Shown here in pieces: positions 7,472 to 15,901 of a DNA stretch of 45,662 bases; position 1 is the first letter of the stretch; each line of letters starts with the position of its first letter. The position numbers and the translations under genes are program-made. The DNA is taken from contig JAZKDP010000025.1 of the NCBI GenBank assembly GCA_040387515.1, positions 1-45,662 on the forward strand. The letters are read 5' to 3'. Source of the DNA: Methylotenera_A sp040387515 (lineage in GTDB: Bacteria; Pseudomonadota; Gammaproteobacteria; Burkholderiales; Methylophilaceae). Under the pieces are notes generated by a model. It ran no database searches. It saw only the letters and a program-made list of their open reading frames with translations, and had not been told where the DNA came from.

Positions 7472-8923
7472 TTACAGCGGTGATTGCGGCAAAGTGAGGG
7501 TAATAGACGTGCCTTTTGGTGTAGCGGTTTCAAATACGATATTGCCACCTAATACTTCGCATACTTTAAACGCAAATGGAATGCCCAAGCCTGTGCCAAA
7601 ACGCTTGGTGCTTGGGCCAGCGCTGGCGGCATGTGGGTCTGGTTTAAATGGCATGCCTGCGCCTTCATCAAGGATGTTGCTAGTAAAAATATCCTCCGTA
7701 AGATGCGCGGTGATAATGATTTGGCTATTTTTGGGTGAAGCGTCAATTGCGTTTAATATTAAGTTGTAGAAAACTTGTTCTAGCAAATGATCATCTGTGC
7801 GAATATCGATGCTGCTCGCATGCAGATTTTTGATGATTTTAATATTTTTATCGCGTATTTTTTGCATTAATGGCAATAGTGCACCTTCTAAAATCGGCGC
7901 AAATTTCACAAATTTTAATTGTGGTTTAATCGGTAATAAATAAGCCAGTAATGAGCCAGTCCAGCGCTCAAGTCGATCCACGGTGTTAATGATGCCATTT
8001 AGTGATTCACGTGTATCGGCATCATTATTAGGCACATCAATGACTTGTGCAGTGGCGCGGATGCTGGCGAGAGGGTTGCGAATATTATGCGCCAGCATGG
8101 GCACTAATAAGCCCATGGCAGCTTGTTTTTCCGTCCGCACTAATGCATCACGGCTGGTTTGCAACTCATCTGCCATTTTGTTGATTTCTCTTGATAATGT
8201 CACCAGTTCTGCTGCGCCAGTTTCTGGAACTTTATGCTGTAGATTGCCGGCACTAATTTCAGCCGTCGCTTTCATAACGGCATTAATAGGATTAACGATG
8301 GCACGTTTTAGGAAAATTCGTGACAGAAATAGTAACAATCCAGCCAGCAATATTGGAATAATCAACACCGCAATGGCGGATTCTTTTGCTTCTACTAAGC
8401 GGGTTTTAAGCTCCATTTGTTTTAAGGTTAGCAAATCTTCCGCTCTCTTTGAAACACTTTCGTAATGGCTGAAAATTCCTGTTTCGATATCTTTATACAG
8501 AGATTTTTGGGAGTCTTTATCGGGTTTGGCTTGGTAACGATAAAACAAGCCGGGCGCTTCATTTACAAAGATACGATAGTTGTTTTCCAGCTCATTAATG
8601 GCTTGTTTTTCTTGTTCGCCTACAGCTAAATTCTGCAACTGCGCAAAATGTGTCAATATCGATTGTGTATAGGCGTTGTATTCCGTTAATGCCTCGTTAT
8701 CTTGTAAAAAAAACGAGTCAAAAAGTTCTTTCATTTGCCGATATAAATCACCACGTGTTTGCTGAATTTCACGCACAATCAAATTGATGCGTTGCGATTC
8801 GTTTGAGGCTTTATCCCAGATGTGAATGCCGTAAAGCCCGCTGGCAAAAGCAAGCAGAATGAGCGCAATAAAAATAAGCTCATGTACTAATAGTAAATCA
8901 CGTAGCGATTTAGTGGTGCGCAT
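7472..8923 (-). CDS. Orphan membrane sensor histidine kinase
   Basis: This 483-residue kinase has a first membrane span at about residues 14-34, a mostly helical periplasmic domain of about 150 residues, a second span at about 183-203, and a HAMP linker (about 205-257). The phosphorylated His is His279 in the H box HNIRNPLAS. The ATPase part shows an N box (NLILNAIDAS), DEGAGM (G1) and GTGLGIPFA (G2). No response regulator gene lies nearby. It follows the TonB-like gene by 27 bases on the same strand. The signal is unknown. Confidence 0.87.
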   Translation of the reverse strand: MRTTKSLRDLLLVHELIFIALILLAFASGLYGIHIWDKASNESQRINLIVREIQQTRGDLYRQMKELFDSFFLQDNEALTEYNAYTQSILTHFAQLQNLAVGEQEKQAINELENNYRIFVNEAPGLFYRYQAKPDKDSQKSLYKDIETGIFSHYESVSKRAEDLLTLKQMELKTRLVEAKESAIAVLIIPILLAGLLLFLSRIFLKRAIVNPINAVMKATAEISAGNLQHKVPETGAAELVTLSREINKMADELQTSRDALVRTEKQAAMGLLVPMLAHNIRNPLASIRATAQVIDVPNNDADTRESLNGIINTVDRLERWTGSLLAYLLPIKPQLKFVKFAPILEGALLPLMQKIRDKNIKIIKNLHASSIDIRTDDHLLEQVFYNLILNAIDASPKNSQIIITAHLTEDIFTSNILDEGAGMPFKPDPHAASAGPSTKRFGTGLGIPFAFKVCEVLGGNIVFETATPKGTSITLTLPQSPL

Positions 8924-8950
8924 GGCTGCCTAGGAGTGGCTTAGTTGACA

Positions 8951-9703
8951 CTATTCGAGTTTAAATGAAACCGGTACCGTAATATTAAATGTACGGTTTC
9001 TAAGTGCTTCGGGTGGTGCGGGGAAAGGTGATGCTTTACGCACCATTTCAAGTGCTTGCTTATCTAGTACTTCGTAACCACTGCCTTGGCGGACAGTTGC
9101 CGATAGCACTTTGCCATTGCCATCCAGTTTCAAATCGAGCAAAACATCGCCTTGCCAACCGCGTGTTTGTGCTATTCGTGGATATTGTTTGTGTTTAGCG
9201 ATTGTGCGGCCCAGCAAGTTGCCGTACTCACCCAAGGCATTATCCACTTCAGCCGGACTGCGTTCTGGTGCTTTAATCACTTCTGTAACTGGCGGTGCGA
9301 TAACAGCAACTGGTGAGCTATCCGCTTTAGGCGGTACTGCAATGACATTGGGAGCGGGCTGTGCTTCTACCGATGGCGCGACTTGCTCTACTTCAGTAAC
9401 AGGGCTTGGCGCCTCTACCGTTTTGGTGATTGGTTTTGGCTCAATAATTTTTTTAATCGGTTCAGGTTTTTTAACTTCTGGCTTTGGTTGTTCAATCGGT
9501 TGTGCAGGTTGAATCACTGCAACAGGTTCTGGTTCTACAGGTTTTTGTATCTCAACTTCTAACTGAATAGGTTTTTCTTTTGATAAATCAATCTTAAAAT
9601 TTGGTAATGTAATCGCTAGCAAAGCATGCAGTAAAATGGAGCAGACAATCGCCCAAATAAGCGTGCTCTCATTAATGTTGGATTTTTTGATAGAGAAGTC
9701 CAA
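8951..9703 (-). CDS. TonB-like energy transducer
   Basis: This 250-residue protein has one N-terminal membrane anchor (about residues 14-34), a long Pro/Glu/Val/Lys-rich periplasmic spacer (about 45-150), and a C-terminal TonB domain (about 170-250, with YPRIAQTRGWQGDV and VRQGSGYEVLDKQAL). It would couple the inner-membrane proton gradient to outer-membrane transporters. No exbB/exbD genes are adjacent. It lies just upstream of the histidine kinase in the same direction. Confidence 0.85.
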   Translation of the reverse strand: MDFSIKKSNINESTLIWAIVCSILLHALLAITLPNFKIDLSKEKPIQLEVEIQKPVEPEPVAVIQPAQPIEQPKPEVKKPEPIKKIIEPKPITKTVEAPSPVTEVEQVAPSVEAQPAPNVIAVPPKADSSPVAVIAPPVTEVIKAPERSPAEVDNALGEYGNLLGRTIAKHKQYPRIAQTRGWQGDVLLDLKLDGNGKVLSATVRQGSGYEVLDKQALEMVRKASPFPAPPEALRNRTFNITVPVSFKLE

Positions 9704-9814
9704 AGTGCGATAAATTAGGAAAAATATTAAGCTAAGCCTTTGATTATACTATAGCTTTAATTGAATTGATAATAGCAGATTTTGGTTGAAATAAACCAAT
9801 TATCATTAGTTATG

Positions 9815-11086
9815 TTAAATTAATCCCTCTAATAATTGCACTTGAAGCATTTCGCCACTATTGCAATTGCCAACGGTCTCATCTAACACAATGAAGCAAT
9901 TTGCGGCGCTCATGCTGCTTAATACGCCTGAACCTTGATTAGGCAAAGGCTTCACTTTCCAGCTACCATCTTCTAATAAATATAAAATCCCGCGTTGAAA
10001 TTCCGTGCGTCCAGTGGCTTTTTTAATAGGTTCCGTGCACTCCACTTTAAACATCGGTAACGGCTTGGGTGTGCTGCCCATTAATGTAATCAAAGCTTCG
10101 CGTACAAATTGATAAAACGTCACCATAGCAGAAACAGGGTTGCCGGGCAGCCCAAAATAGTGGGCTGCGCCTATTTTCCCATAGGCGAGTGGCCGCCCTG
10201 GTTTCATATTGATTTTCCAAAATAATACTTGACCGTGTTTGGTGAGTAGGGCTTTCATATAGTCCGCTTCACCCACTGAAACACCACCGCTGGTAATGAC
10301 CACATCATTTTCATTGGTGGCTTTTAACAACGTTGCTTCTAATAAATCTGGATTATCCGGCACCACGCCTAAATCATTGATAACGACACCCAGCCTAGTT
10401 AACATACCGAAAAGTGTATAACGATTGCTATCGTAAATCTGGCCTGTTTGTAATGGTTTGCCGACACTGATTAACTCATCGCCTGTGCTAAAAAATGCAA
10501 CTTTTAACGGACGGTACACGCTCACTTCACCAATGCCAAGGGAAGCGATTAAACCCAAATCCGCTGGCCGCAGCGTGTGGCGTTTTGCCAGAACGGTTTG
10601 GCCTATCTGCAAATCTTCACCCGCTAGTCGTATATTTGCACCTTGTTTAATTGAAAGTGTATCCAATAGCGTAATGCGGTTGTCATTTTGGTTAATGCGT
10701 TCTTGCATGACAACTGTATCGGCGCCTTTGGGTATCACTGCGCCAGTCATGATTTTGACGCATTCGCCAGCGTTAATTTGCGGCTCAAATGGCCTGCCTG
10801 CAAATGCAGTACCAATGATTGTTAAGGTTTTATCAACATCAGTAAACTTAAATGCAAAGCCATCCATCGCTGAATTGTTGTGGTTTGGCACATTGCTGGG
10901 CGACACAATATCGGTTGCCAGCACGCGCCCCAGGCCATTCATCACAAGTGATGTTTCAGTTCCGGTTACTGGCGTTAAAAACTGCTGAATAAAAGCTCTA
11001 GCCTGTGTGACCGACATAGCGTTTGGGTCGTAATCGTCCATGCAAGAAGGATCAGAAATAATTTGCTTAAGCGTGGTTTTAGTCAT
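9815..11086 (-). CDS. moeA: Molybdopterin molybdenumtransferase MoeA
   Basis: This 423-residue enzyme inserts molybdate into adenylated molybdopterin to give Mo cofactor. Family motifs seen are DGFAFKF near residue 75, the MoCF-binding TSGGVSVGEADYMK, KPGRPLAYG and GLPGNPVSAMVTF. The start overlaps the end of mobB by 8 bases, so it is translationally linked and is the last gene of the cofactor operon. The cofactor would serve the formate dehydrogenase encoded 16 kb away. Confidence 0.93.
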   Translation of the reverse strand: MTKTTLKQIISDPSCMDDYDPNAMSVTQARAFIQQFLTPVTGTETSLVMNGLGRVLATDIVSPSNVPNHNNSAMDGFAFKFTDVDKTLTIIGTAFAGRPFEPQINAGECVKIMTGAVIPKGADTVVMQERINQNDNRITLLDTLSIKQGANIRLAGEDLQIGQTVLAKRHTLRPADLGLIASLGIGEVSVYRPLKVAFFSTGDELISVGKPLQTGQIYDSNRYTLFGMLTRLGVVINDLGVVPDNPDLLEATLLKATNENDVVITSGGVSVGEADYMKALLTKHGQVLFWKINMKPGRPLAYGKIGAAHYFGLPGNPVSAMVTFYQFVREALITLMGSTPKPLPMFKVECTEPIKKATGRTEFQRGILYLLEDGSWKVKPLPNQGSGVLSSMSAANCFIVLDETVGNCNSGEMLQVQLLEGLI

Positions 11087-11648
11087 TGATTGATTCGTTA
11101 CTAGAGTGAGTTTGAATTACGGTTAAGACAATAAAGTCTGCGATTTGTTGAATATCGTTTAAATTGAGTATGGGAATATTGAGAGCCAAAACAGCGTCGC
11201 TGGCAACCGCAATAATACTGCTATCTGTGGCAGCAAGCAGCGGTAAATCAAGGCTAGGTCGGTAAACTTCAATTTTTGGGATAGGTTTTTGATCAATTAT
11301 TGCCTGCTTAAAGCCCTCTACCAAAATTAAGTCTGCATAATCTGGATTAATTTGCATGATTAATTCTGCTAAATTTGCTTCATTAGGCACCTCTGGCAAA
11401 CGATGCATTTCCGTCATCAATGCCCAGCGCTTACGGCTTGCAATCAGCGTTTGTACTGCACCAGCTTCACGAATTTTATAACTATCTTTGCCAACATGAT
11501 CAATGTCAAATGCATGGTGCGCATGTTTAATCACAGAAACGCGGATATTGCGTTTGGCCAACTCAGGAATCAATTGGGTAATCAAGGTGGTTTTGCCGGC
11601 ATTGCTACCGCTAGCGACGATGCCCAATACTGGTATTGTTTTATGCAT
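11079..11648 (-). CDS. mobB: Molybdopterin-guanine dinucleotide adapter protein MobB
   Basis: This 189-residue P-loop GTPase-like protein has the Walker A motif GSNAGKTT near residues 13-20, followed by the family's KHAHHAFDIDHVGKDSYK segment. It helps MobA attach GMP to the Mo cofactor. It overlaps mobA upstream and moeA downstream by 8 bases each, a tight operon. Confidence 0.92.
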   Translation of the reverse strand: MHKTIPVLGIVASGSNAGKTTLITQLIPELAKRNIRVSVIKHAHHAFDIDHVGKDSYKIREAGAVQTLIASRKRWALMTEMHRLPEVPNEANLAELIMQINPDYADLILVEGFKQAIIDQKPIPKIEVYRPSLDLPLLAATDSSIIAVASDAVLALNIPILNLNDIQQIADFIVLTVIQTHSSNESIND

Positions 11649-12261
11649 GGTCAGATTTTAATTGCGATGATTGTTTTAACTTGGATTCAAGCGCCGCCAA
11701 ATCATCAGCTGTATTCAGATTAATAAACGCGTCTGAATGGTCACTAAAATCAACCTCAATATATCTGAGACTTTTTTGCCAAGCACTTACGCGGCGCTCG
11801 CCAAGTGCTAAATATTGATTGAGTGATGGCAATACAGTTTTCTTGCATAAACTAAAAACAGGATACGCATTGCCATCGCTGCTTGCAACGGCGATATCCG
11901 CATTTTTTTCGGTTAGATGCGTCAATAACCGTTGGGCTAAATCCAGCGGTAATAAAGGTGAATCGCAAGGCACGGTTAATAAATGACCGTATTTAGCATA
12001 CTGCAAACCCAAACTAAAACCAGCCAAAGGCCCAATAAAATCGGCATGTATATCTTGTAAAACGGGATAAGCAAAAGCCTGATATTGAGATATTTCGCGA
12101 TTAGCGTTAATTAAAACTTCGTCTACTTGAGGCGTTAAGCGCTTAATCACATGTTGGATCAATGGTTGATTTTGTAGTTTTATTAAACCCTTATCAACTC
12201 CGCCCATGCGAGTAGCGCGGCCGCCAGAGATAACAATTGCTGACACAAAATTATTAAGCAT
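11641..12261 (-). CDS. mobA: Molybdenum cofactor guanylyltransferase MobA
   Basis: This 206-residue nucleotidyltransferase transfers GMP from GTP to molybdopterin, giving the guanine-dinucleotide cofactor used by DMSO-reductase-family enzymes such as formate dehydrogenase. The nucleotide motif is GGRATRMGGVDKGL near residues 13-26. TVPCDSPLLP carries the metal-binding Asp. It starts 3 bases after the stop of the small peptidase gene. Confidence 0.93.
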   Translation of the reverse strand: MLNNFVSAIVISGGRATRMGGVDKGLIKLQNQPLIQHVIKRLTPQVDEVLINANREISQYQAFAYPVLQDIHADFIGPLAGFSLGLQYAKYGHLLTVPCDSPLLPLDLAQRLLTHLTEKNADIAVASSDGNAYPVFSLCKKTVLPSLNQYLALGERRVSAWQKSLRYIEVDFSDHSDAFINLNTADDLAALESKLKQSSQLKSDHA

Positions 12262-12264
12262 AAA

Positions 12265-12663
12265 TCAAATATTTACGGGAATACATCCATGTAAGCGCAT
12301 CCGACTAAAGTCTTTTCTAAGATCTCGTTTCGAAAGTGGGTCGAGTACATATTCAATGTCATTTTCTCTTTTGAACACAACCCAATGCCAATTATTCGAT
12401 TTTTCTCTGTAATTTATAGCGATGATTGCAGTGTCTGGAAGTGATGACCAATTACGTACTAACCGATATCTATCTGTATTTACCTTAAGCTCATCAAGCA
12501 ATTCTTTTAATTGAGAAGAGTCTGTATAAAAGCTTCGTTTGGTACTTTCCCAAGAAAATTTCTTTCTAGCTTTTTGCATTGCTTTTGAATATGTCATTTC
12601 GCTAAGCATTGCGACACAAGCTATTCCACATCCAGTGTTATGTTCTTGTTTAATACGTTTCAT
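12265..12663 (-). CDS. Small C39-like papain-fold cysteine peptidase, unknown role
   Basis: This 132-residue protein has no signal peptide or membrane span. It carries a Q-x5-C-G-x2-C-type motif like the C39 peptidase core: Gln6, Cys12 in GCGIACVAML, His93 in WHWVVF, and Asp108 in VLDPLS. These match the order of a Cys/His/Asp triad. I chose the start at 12663, with GGGAG five bases upstream; an in-frame ATG nine codons earlier overlaps the end of moaA. Unlike bacteriocin-exporter C39 domains it stands alone. It sits between moaA (19-base gap) and mobA (3-base gap). It has no known part in cofactor synthesis; a protease or immunity-like role cannot be decided. Confidence 0.72.
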   Translation of the reverse strand: MKRIKQEHNTGCGIACVAMLSEMTYSKAMQKARKKFSWESTKRSFYTDSSQLKELLDELKVNTDRYRLVRNWSSLPDTAIIAINYREKSNNWHWVVFKRENDIEYVLDPLSKRDLRKDFSRMRLHGCIPVNI

Positions 12664-12682
12664 AAGTACTCCCAACATAAGA

Positions 12683-13681
12683 TTAACCACCCGTATGCGA
12701 CATAAACCTTATCACGGCTGGTTGTGCGCGCTTTAAATCAAAGTCATGACCTTTGGGTTTAATTGTCATACTGCCTAGAATGGCGGCAATCAATGGCGCG
12801 TCATCATTGGGAAACTCACGTAAAAGTGGCATTAGCTCGACTTTGTCTTCTTGCCCCAAACACAAATACAGTTCGCCTTTGCATGTGATGCGTACACGAT
12901 TGCAAGACTCGCAGAAGTTGTGTGAATGCGGCGAAATAAAGCCGATTTTTGTAGCTGTATTGGCTACGCGCCAGTAACGTGCTGGGCCGCCAGTGGTTTC
13001 TAAGCTGGGTGTGAGTAAATACTTACTTTGCAACAGTTTAAGCGTGTCGATGTTGCTCACAAATGTGGAGTCGCGGGTATGGTCAACTTCGCCCAGCGGC
13101 ATTTCCTCAATAAAGCTGATGTCGATTTTTTTATCAATGGCGAACTGGACTAAATCGACTGCTTCATCATCGTTGCTGCCGCGCATTAAAACTGTGTTTA
13201 ATTTGATGCCTTCAAAGCCTGCATCAATGCTGGCTTGTATGCCATTTAACACTTTGTCCAAATCACCTGTACGGGTGATTTTTTTAAATCGCTCGGGTTT
13301 TAAGCTATCCACTGAAATATTGATGCGTTTGACACCAGAATTTTTAAGCGCGACAGCTTGTTTTTCCAATTGGCTTCCATTGGTAGTAAGCACTAACTCT
13401 TTCAAGCCTTGCAATTGGCCAACTTCTTCAAATAGCCATAATGCATTTTTACGTACCAGCGGTTCGCCACCAGTAATGCGCACTTTGCTAACACCTAAGC
13501 TCACAAAAACCTTGACCAGTCGCGCGCATTCTTCAAGGCTTAATACCTCATCACGCGGTAAAAAAGTCATGTCTTCAGACATGCAATATACGCAGCGGAA
13601 ATCACAACGATCAGTGATCGATAGTCGAATGTAATCGACAGTTCGACCAAATTGATCTATTAATTTTGAGTTATGGTGCAT
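12683..13681 (-). CDS. moaA: GTP 3',8-cyclase MoaA
   Basis: This 332-residue radical SAM enzyme catalyses the first step of Mo cofactor synthesis. The SAM cluster motif is Cys26-x3-Cys30-x2-Cys33 and the second, substrate-side cluster is Cys257-x2-Cys260-x13-Cys274. The C-terminal Gly-Gly tail needed for MoaA activity is present. It is the first gene of the minus-strand cofactor operon. MoaC, MoaD and MoaE are not in the window. Confidence 0.95.
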   Translation of the reverse strand: MHHNSKLIDQFGRTVDYIRLSITDRCDFRCVYCMSEDMTFLPRDEVLSLEECARLVKVFVSLGVSKVRITGGEPLVRKNALWLFEEVGQLQGLKELVLTTNGSQLEKQAVALKNSGVKRINISVDSLKPERFKKITRTGDLDKVLNGIQASIDAGFEGIKLNTVLMRGSNDDEAVDLVQFAIDKKIDISFIEEMPLGEVDHTRDSTFVSNIDTLKLLQSKYLLTPSLETTGGPARYWRVANTATKIGFISPHSHNFCESCNRVRITCKGELYLCLGQEDKVELMPLLREFPNDDAPLIAAILGSMTIKPKGHDFDLKRAQPAVIRFMSHTGG

Positions 13682-13803
13682 CGCTCAATTCTAAGTCTTA
13701 TAGCGTCACTACACAATAAAATCAGTGTTAAAACTATTTTTTTGAATTCAGCCTATAGCGTTTTTATATAATTAAAAGTTATTTAAATATAATTACAAAT
13801 TCT

Positions 13804-13834
13804 TTTTACTTATTTAAGTGTTTTGCTAAAGTGC
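13804..13834 (+). promoter_or_regulatory. Shared sulfur-operon promoter motif, copy A
   Basis: TTATTTAA (13810-13817), nine bases, then TAAAGTGC (13827-13834) recurs with identical spacing upstream of the second sulfate-binding protein gene. Read as a core promoter, TTTACT (13805-13810) is a -35 box and TAAAGT (13827-13832) a weak -10, which would start transcription near 13840. A weak -10 suggests an activator; CysB is the obvious candidate but is inferred. Confidence 0.5.
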
Positions 13835-13864
13835 ACACATTCTGTAAAAAACATTGACATATAT

Positions 13865-14086
13865 ATGAGCCAAATTAAACATAAATTACTAGATACAGAC
13901 GATGAGGTGTTGCAAGCCGTTTTGCGTGCAGTGACATCGGTGCAGCAGGAAACAGGCTTCGGTTCTATAGAAATCACTGTACATGAGGGCCGTGTAACTC
14001 AAATTGAAAAGCGGGAAAAAACTAGAATTACGCATGAAAAATCAGATAAGCAAAAAAGAGAATTGTCTACTGCCTTGCATTATTAA
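13865..14086 (+). CDS. YezD-like small protein (DUF2292)
   Basis: This 73-residue cytoplasmic protein matches the YezD/DUF2292 pattern: a helical start, then FGSIEITVHEGRVTQIEKREK. The start at ATG 13865 follows the family's usual N-terminus; an in-frame ATG at 13823 lies within the promoter motif and is rejected. Apart from its start Met it has no Met or Cys. It is the first gene of the five-gene sulfur operon. DUF2292 genes are commonly beside sulfate or sulfonate uptake genes; their function is unknown. Confidence 0.78.
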   Translation: MSQIKHKLLDTDDEVLQAVLRAVTSVQQETGFGSIEITVHEGRVTQIEKREKTRITHEKSDKQKRELSTALHY

Positions 14087-14173
14087 CAGGGAAGCGACAA
14101 AAATTTAAATGGTGAAATTGTTTTGGACAGCCAGCGTGCAATTGCATCAATTCTTAAGATATAAGGGAAAAAA

Positions 14174-15874
14174 GTGAAAAAACATAATAAGTTATTTAAT
14201 AAGAAAAAATTGGCTTATCCATTGATAGCCAGCAGCCTGTTTCTGACTAGCGGTTTTGTTTATGCAGCAGAGGCTGAGTTGAATGCGCCTGCACAAGAAT
14301 ACACACAGGATGAAAAAGATCAGCAAGAAAAAGTTGCAGCTCGCTTAAAAGAAATTGATGCGGAAGCAAAAGCTGCTGCTAAAGCGGCAGCTGTGGCACA
14401 AAACGGTTATTACGTAGAACGCAAAAGTTATGGTACGCAAAAAGAATCTGAGCCGCCGCGTTACGTTAAACAAGCTAACAAAACATGGTTAAAAGATTAC
14501 GATGCTTTTGCCGATGTGGACTGGCTTGATATAGGTCTTGAGCATCGTGCACGTTATGAAATACGTGATAACGACTACCGTCGTAACGCTGAAAATGTTG
14601 ATCAGCCATTTTTATTGCGTACACGTGCTTACCTTGGCATCAAAGAAATTTTAGATCCATTGCGTTTGGCAATTGAAGTGCAAGATTCACGCCGTAATCA
14701 CAGTGATTACACGCGTGAGTTTGATACACGTGATGTTGACCAGTCTGATGTGGTACAAGGTTATGCAGAGTTGTATTTTAAAGAGACGCCTTTCGGTAAA
14801 GATGACTTGGGTAACAATCGTCCATTCTGGGTAAAAGCAGGTCGCTTAGCATGGGAATCTTTAGATCGACGCTTGATCGCACGTAATGAATGGCGCAACA
14901 CCACCAACTCGTTCCAAGGCGTACGCGCAAACATTGGTGAGAAAAAGAATGACTGGCAGTTAGAAGCTTTTGCCGTAAAACCAGTACAGCGTTTCACCAC
15001 ACGATTAGATGAAGTTGATCACTCACAAGATTTCTATGGCGTGATTGGTGACTGGCGAGGTTGGTCTGAGTATGTCACTTTGCAACCATATTACTTCTTG
15101 CTGAAGCAAGACGGAGACAGGGTCAAATATGATTCCAATGGTAGAGAGCTAACAGGCGCAGCGCTTAGCGCAGTGCAAATCGATCGTGAAATACATACCG
15201 CAGGCTTACGTGCCTATGGTGCATTTAATTCTGGTTGGGACTATGACACAAGCTATGCCAAACAATGGGGTAATCAAGACCGTTTCTTAAGTAATGCACT
15301 GGGTAAAATCAATGTAGACCACGATGCCTATTCTTATGGCGCAGAGCTGGGTTACACCTTTAAGAGTTCTTGGAAACCTAGAGTCAGTGCTTACTATGGT
15401 GTCGCTACTGGTGATAGCACGCCTGCGACTGGAACAGACCGTACTGATAGCCAGCGTTTTGAGCGTTTATTCGGCTTCGCACGTCCTTGGTCAAACAACG
15501 ACTATATTCAGATGGAAAACATCAGAACACCAAAACTACACTTGGAATTTGAGCCGAAAGTAGCTTTCTTGGAAAACGTTAAAGTGGACACAAGCTTTAG
15601 CTGGTACCGTTTAGATGACGCATCAGATCGCTGGCAGGCAGGTTCTAACTTACGGGATAGAACAGGTAATAGTGGCAACGATTTGGGTAAAGAGATTGAT
15701 GTACGTGTTCGCTTTCCAATCAACCAATATGCATCACTTAACATTGGTTACGCACACTTCTGGGCAGGCGACTTTGTAAAAAATGCCGTTAAGTTACCGG
15801 CTAACAACAACGACGCTACACGTGCAGACTCATCCAACTTTTTCTACACAGAATTAACTTTATTAGGCTTTTAA
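14174..15874 (+). CDS. Alginate-export-type outer membrane porin, sulfur-poor
   Basis: This 566-residue protein starts at GTG 14174 with AAGGG six bases upstream. A signal peptide (about 1-32) is followed by an Ala/Glu/Lys-rich helical segment (about 33-75) and a long beta-barrel region ending in aromatic Phe, as outer membrane proteins do. The barrel resembles the alginate_exp/OprD-like porins. The mature protein has one Met and no Cys in over 530 residues. It lies 27 bases before a sulfate-binding protein gene, so it probably admits sulfate or organosulfur compounds through the outer membrane. The substrate is inferred from context. Confidence 0.82.
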   Translation: MKKHNKLFNKKKLAYPLIASSLFLTSGFVYAAEAELNAPAQEYTQDEKDQQEKVAARLKEIDAEAKAAAKAAAVAQNGYYVERKSYGTQKESEPPRYVKQANKTWLKDYDAFADVDWLDIGLEHRARYEIRDNDYRRNAENVDQPFLLRTRAYLGIKEILDPLRLAIEVQDSRRNHSDYTREFDTRDVDQSDVVQGYAELYFKETPFGKDDLGNNRPFWVKAGRLAWESLDRRLIARNEWRNTTNSFQGVRANIGEKKNDWQLEAFAVKPVQRFTTRLDEVDHSQDFYGVIGDWRGWSEYVTLQPYYFLLKQDGDRVKYDSNGRELTGAALSAVQIDREIHTAGLRAYGAFNSGWDYDTSYAKQWGNQDRFLSNALGKINVDHDAYSYGAELGYTFKSSWKPRVSAYYGVATGDSTPATGTDRTDSQRFERLFGFARPWSNNDYIQMENIRTPKLHLEFEPKVAFLENVKVDTSFSWYRLDDASDRWQAGSNLRDRTGNSGNDLGKEIDVRVRFPINQYASLNIGYAHFWAGDFVKNAVKLPANNNDATRADSSNFFYTELTLLGF

Positions 15875-15901
15875 TCCTTAGAAATTAGAGAGAAACAACA
15901 A

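Noticed and set aside
7983..8465. 160-residue plus-strand open frame
   Set aside because: It lies fully antisense inside the histidine kinase gene, whose domains and motifs are intact; no ribosome site or recognisable protein pattern.
10458..10988. 176-residue plus-strand open frame
   Set aside because: Antisense to moeA; no supporting motif or ribosome site.
12993..13634. 213-residue plus-strand open frame
   Set aside because: Antisense shadow of moaA, which has all its cluster cysteines; the shadow has biased Ser/Leu composition and no known motif.
13823..13864. Upstream ATG start for the YezD-like protein
   Set aside because: It overlaps the shared promoter motif and would place transcription start after the start codon; ATG 13865 matches the family N-terminus.
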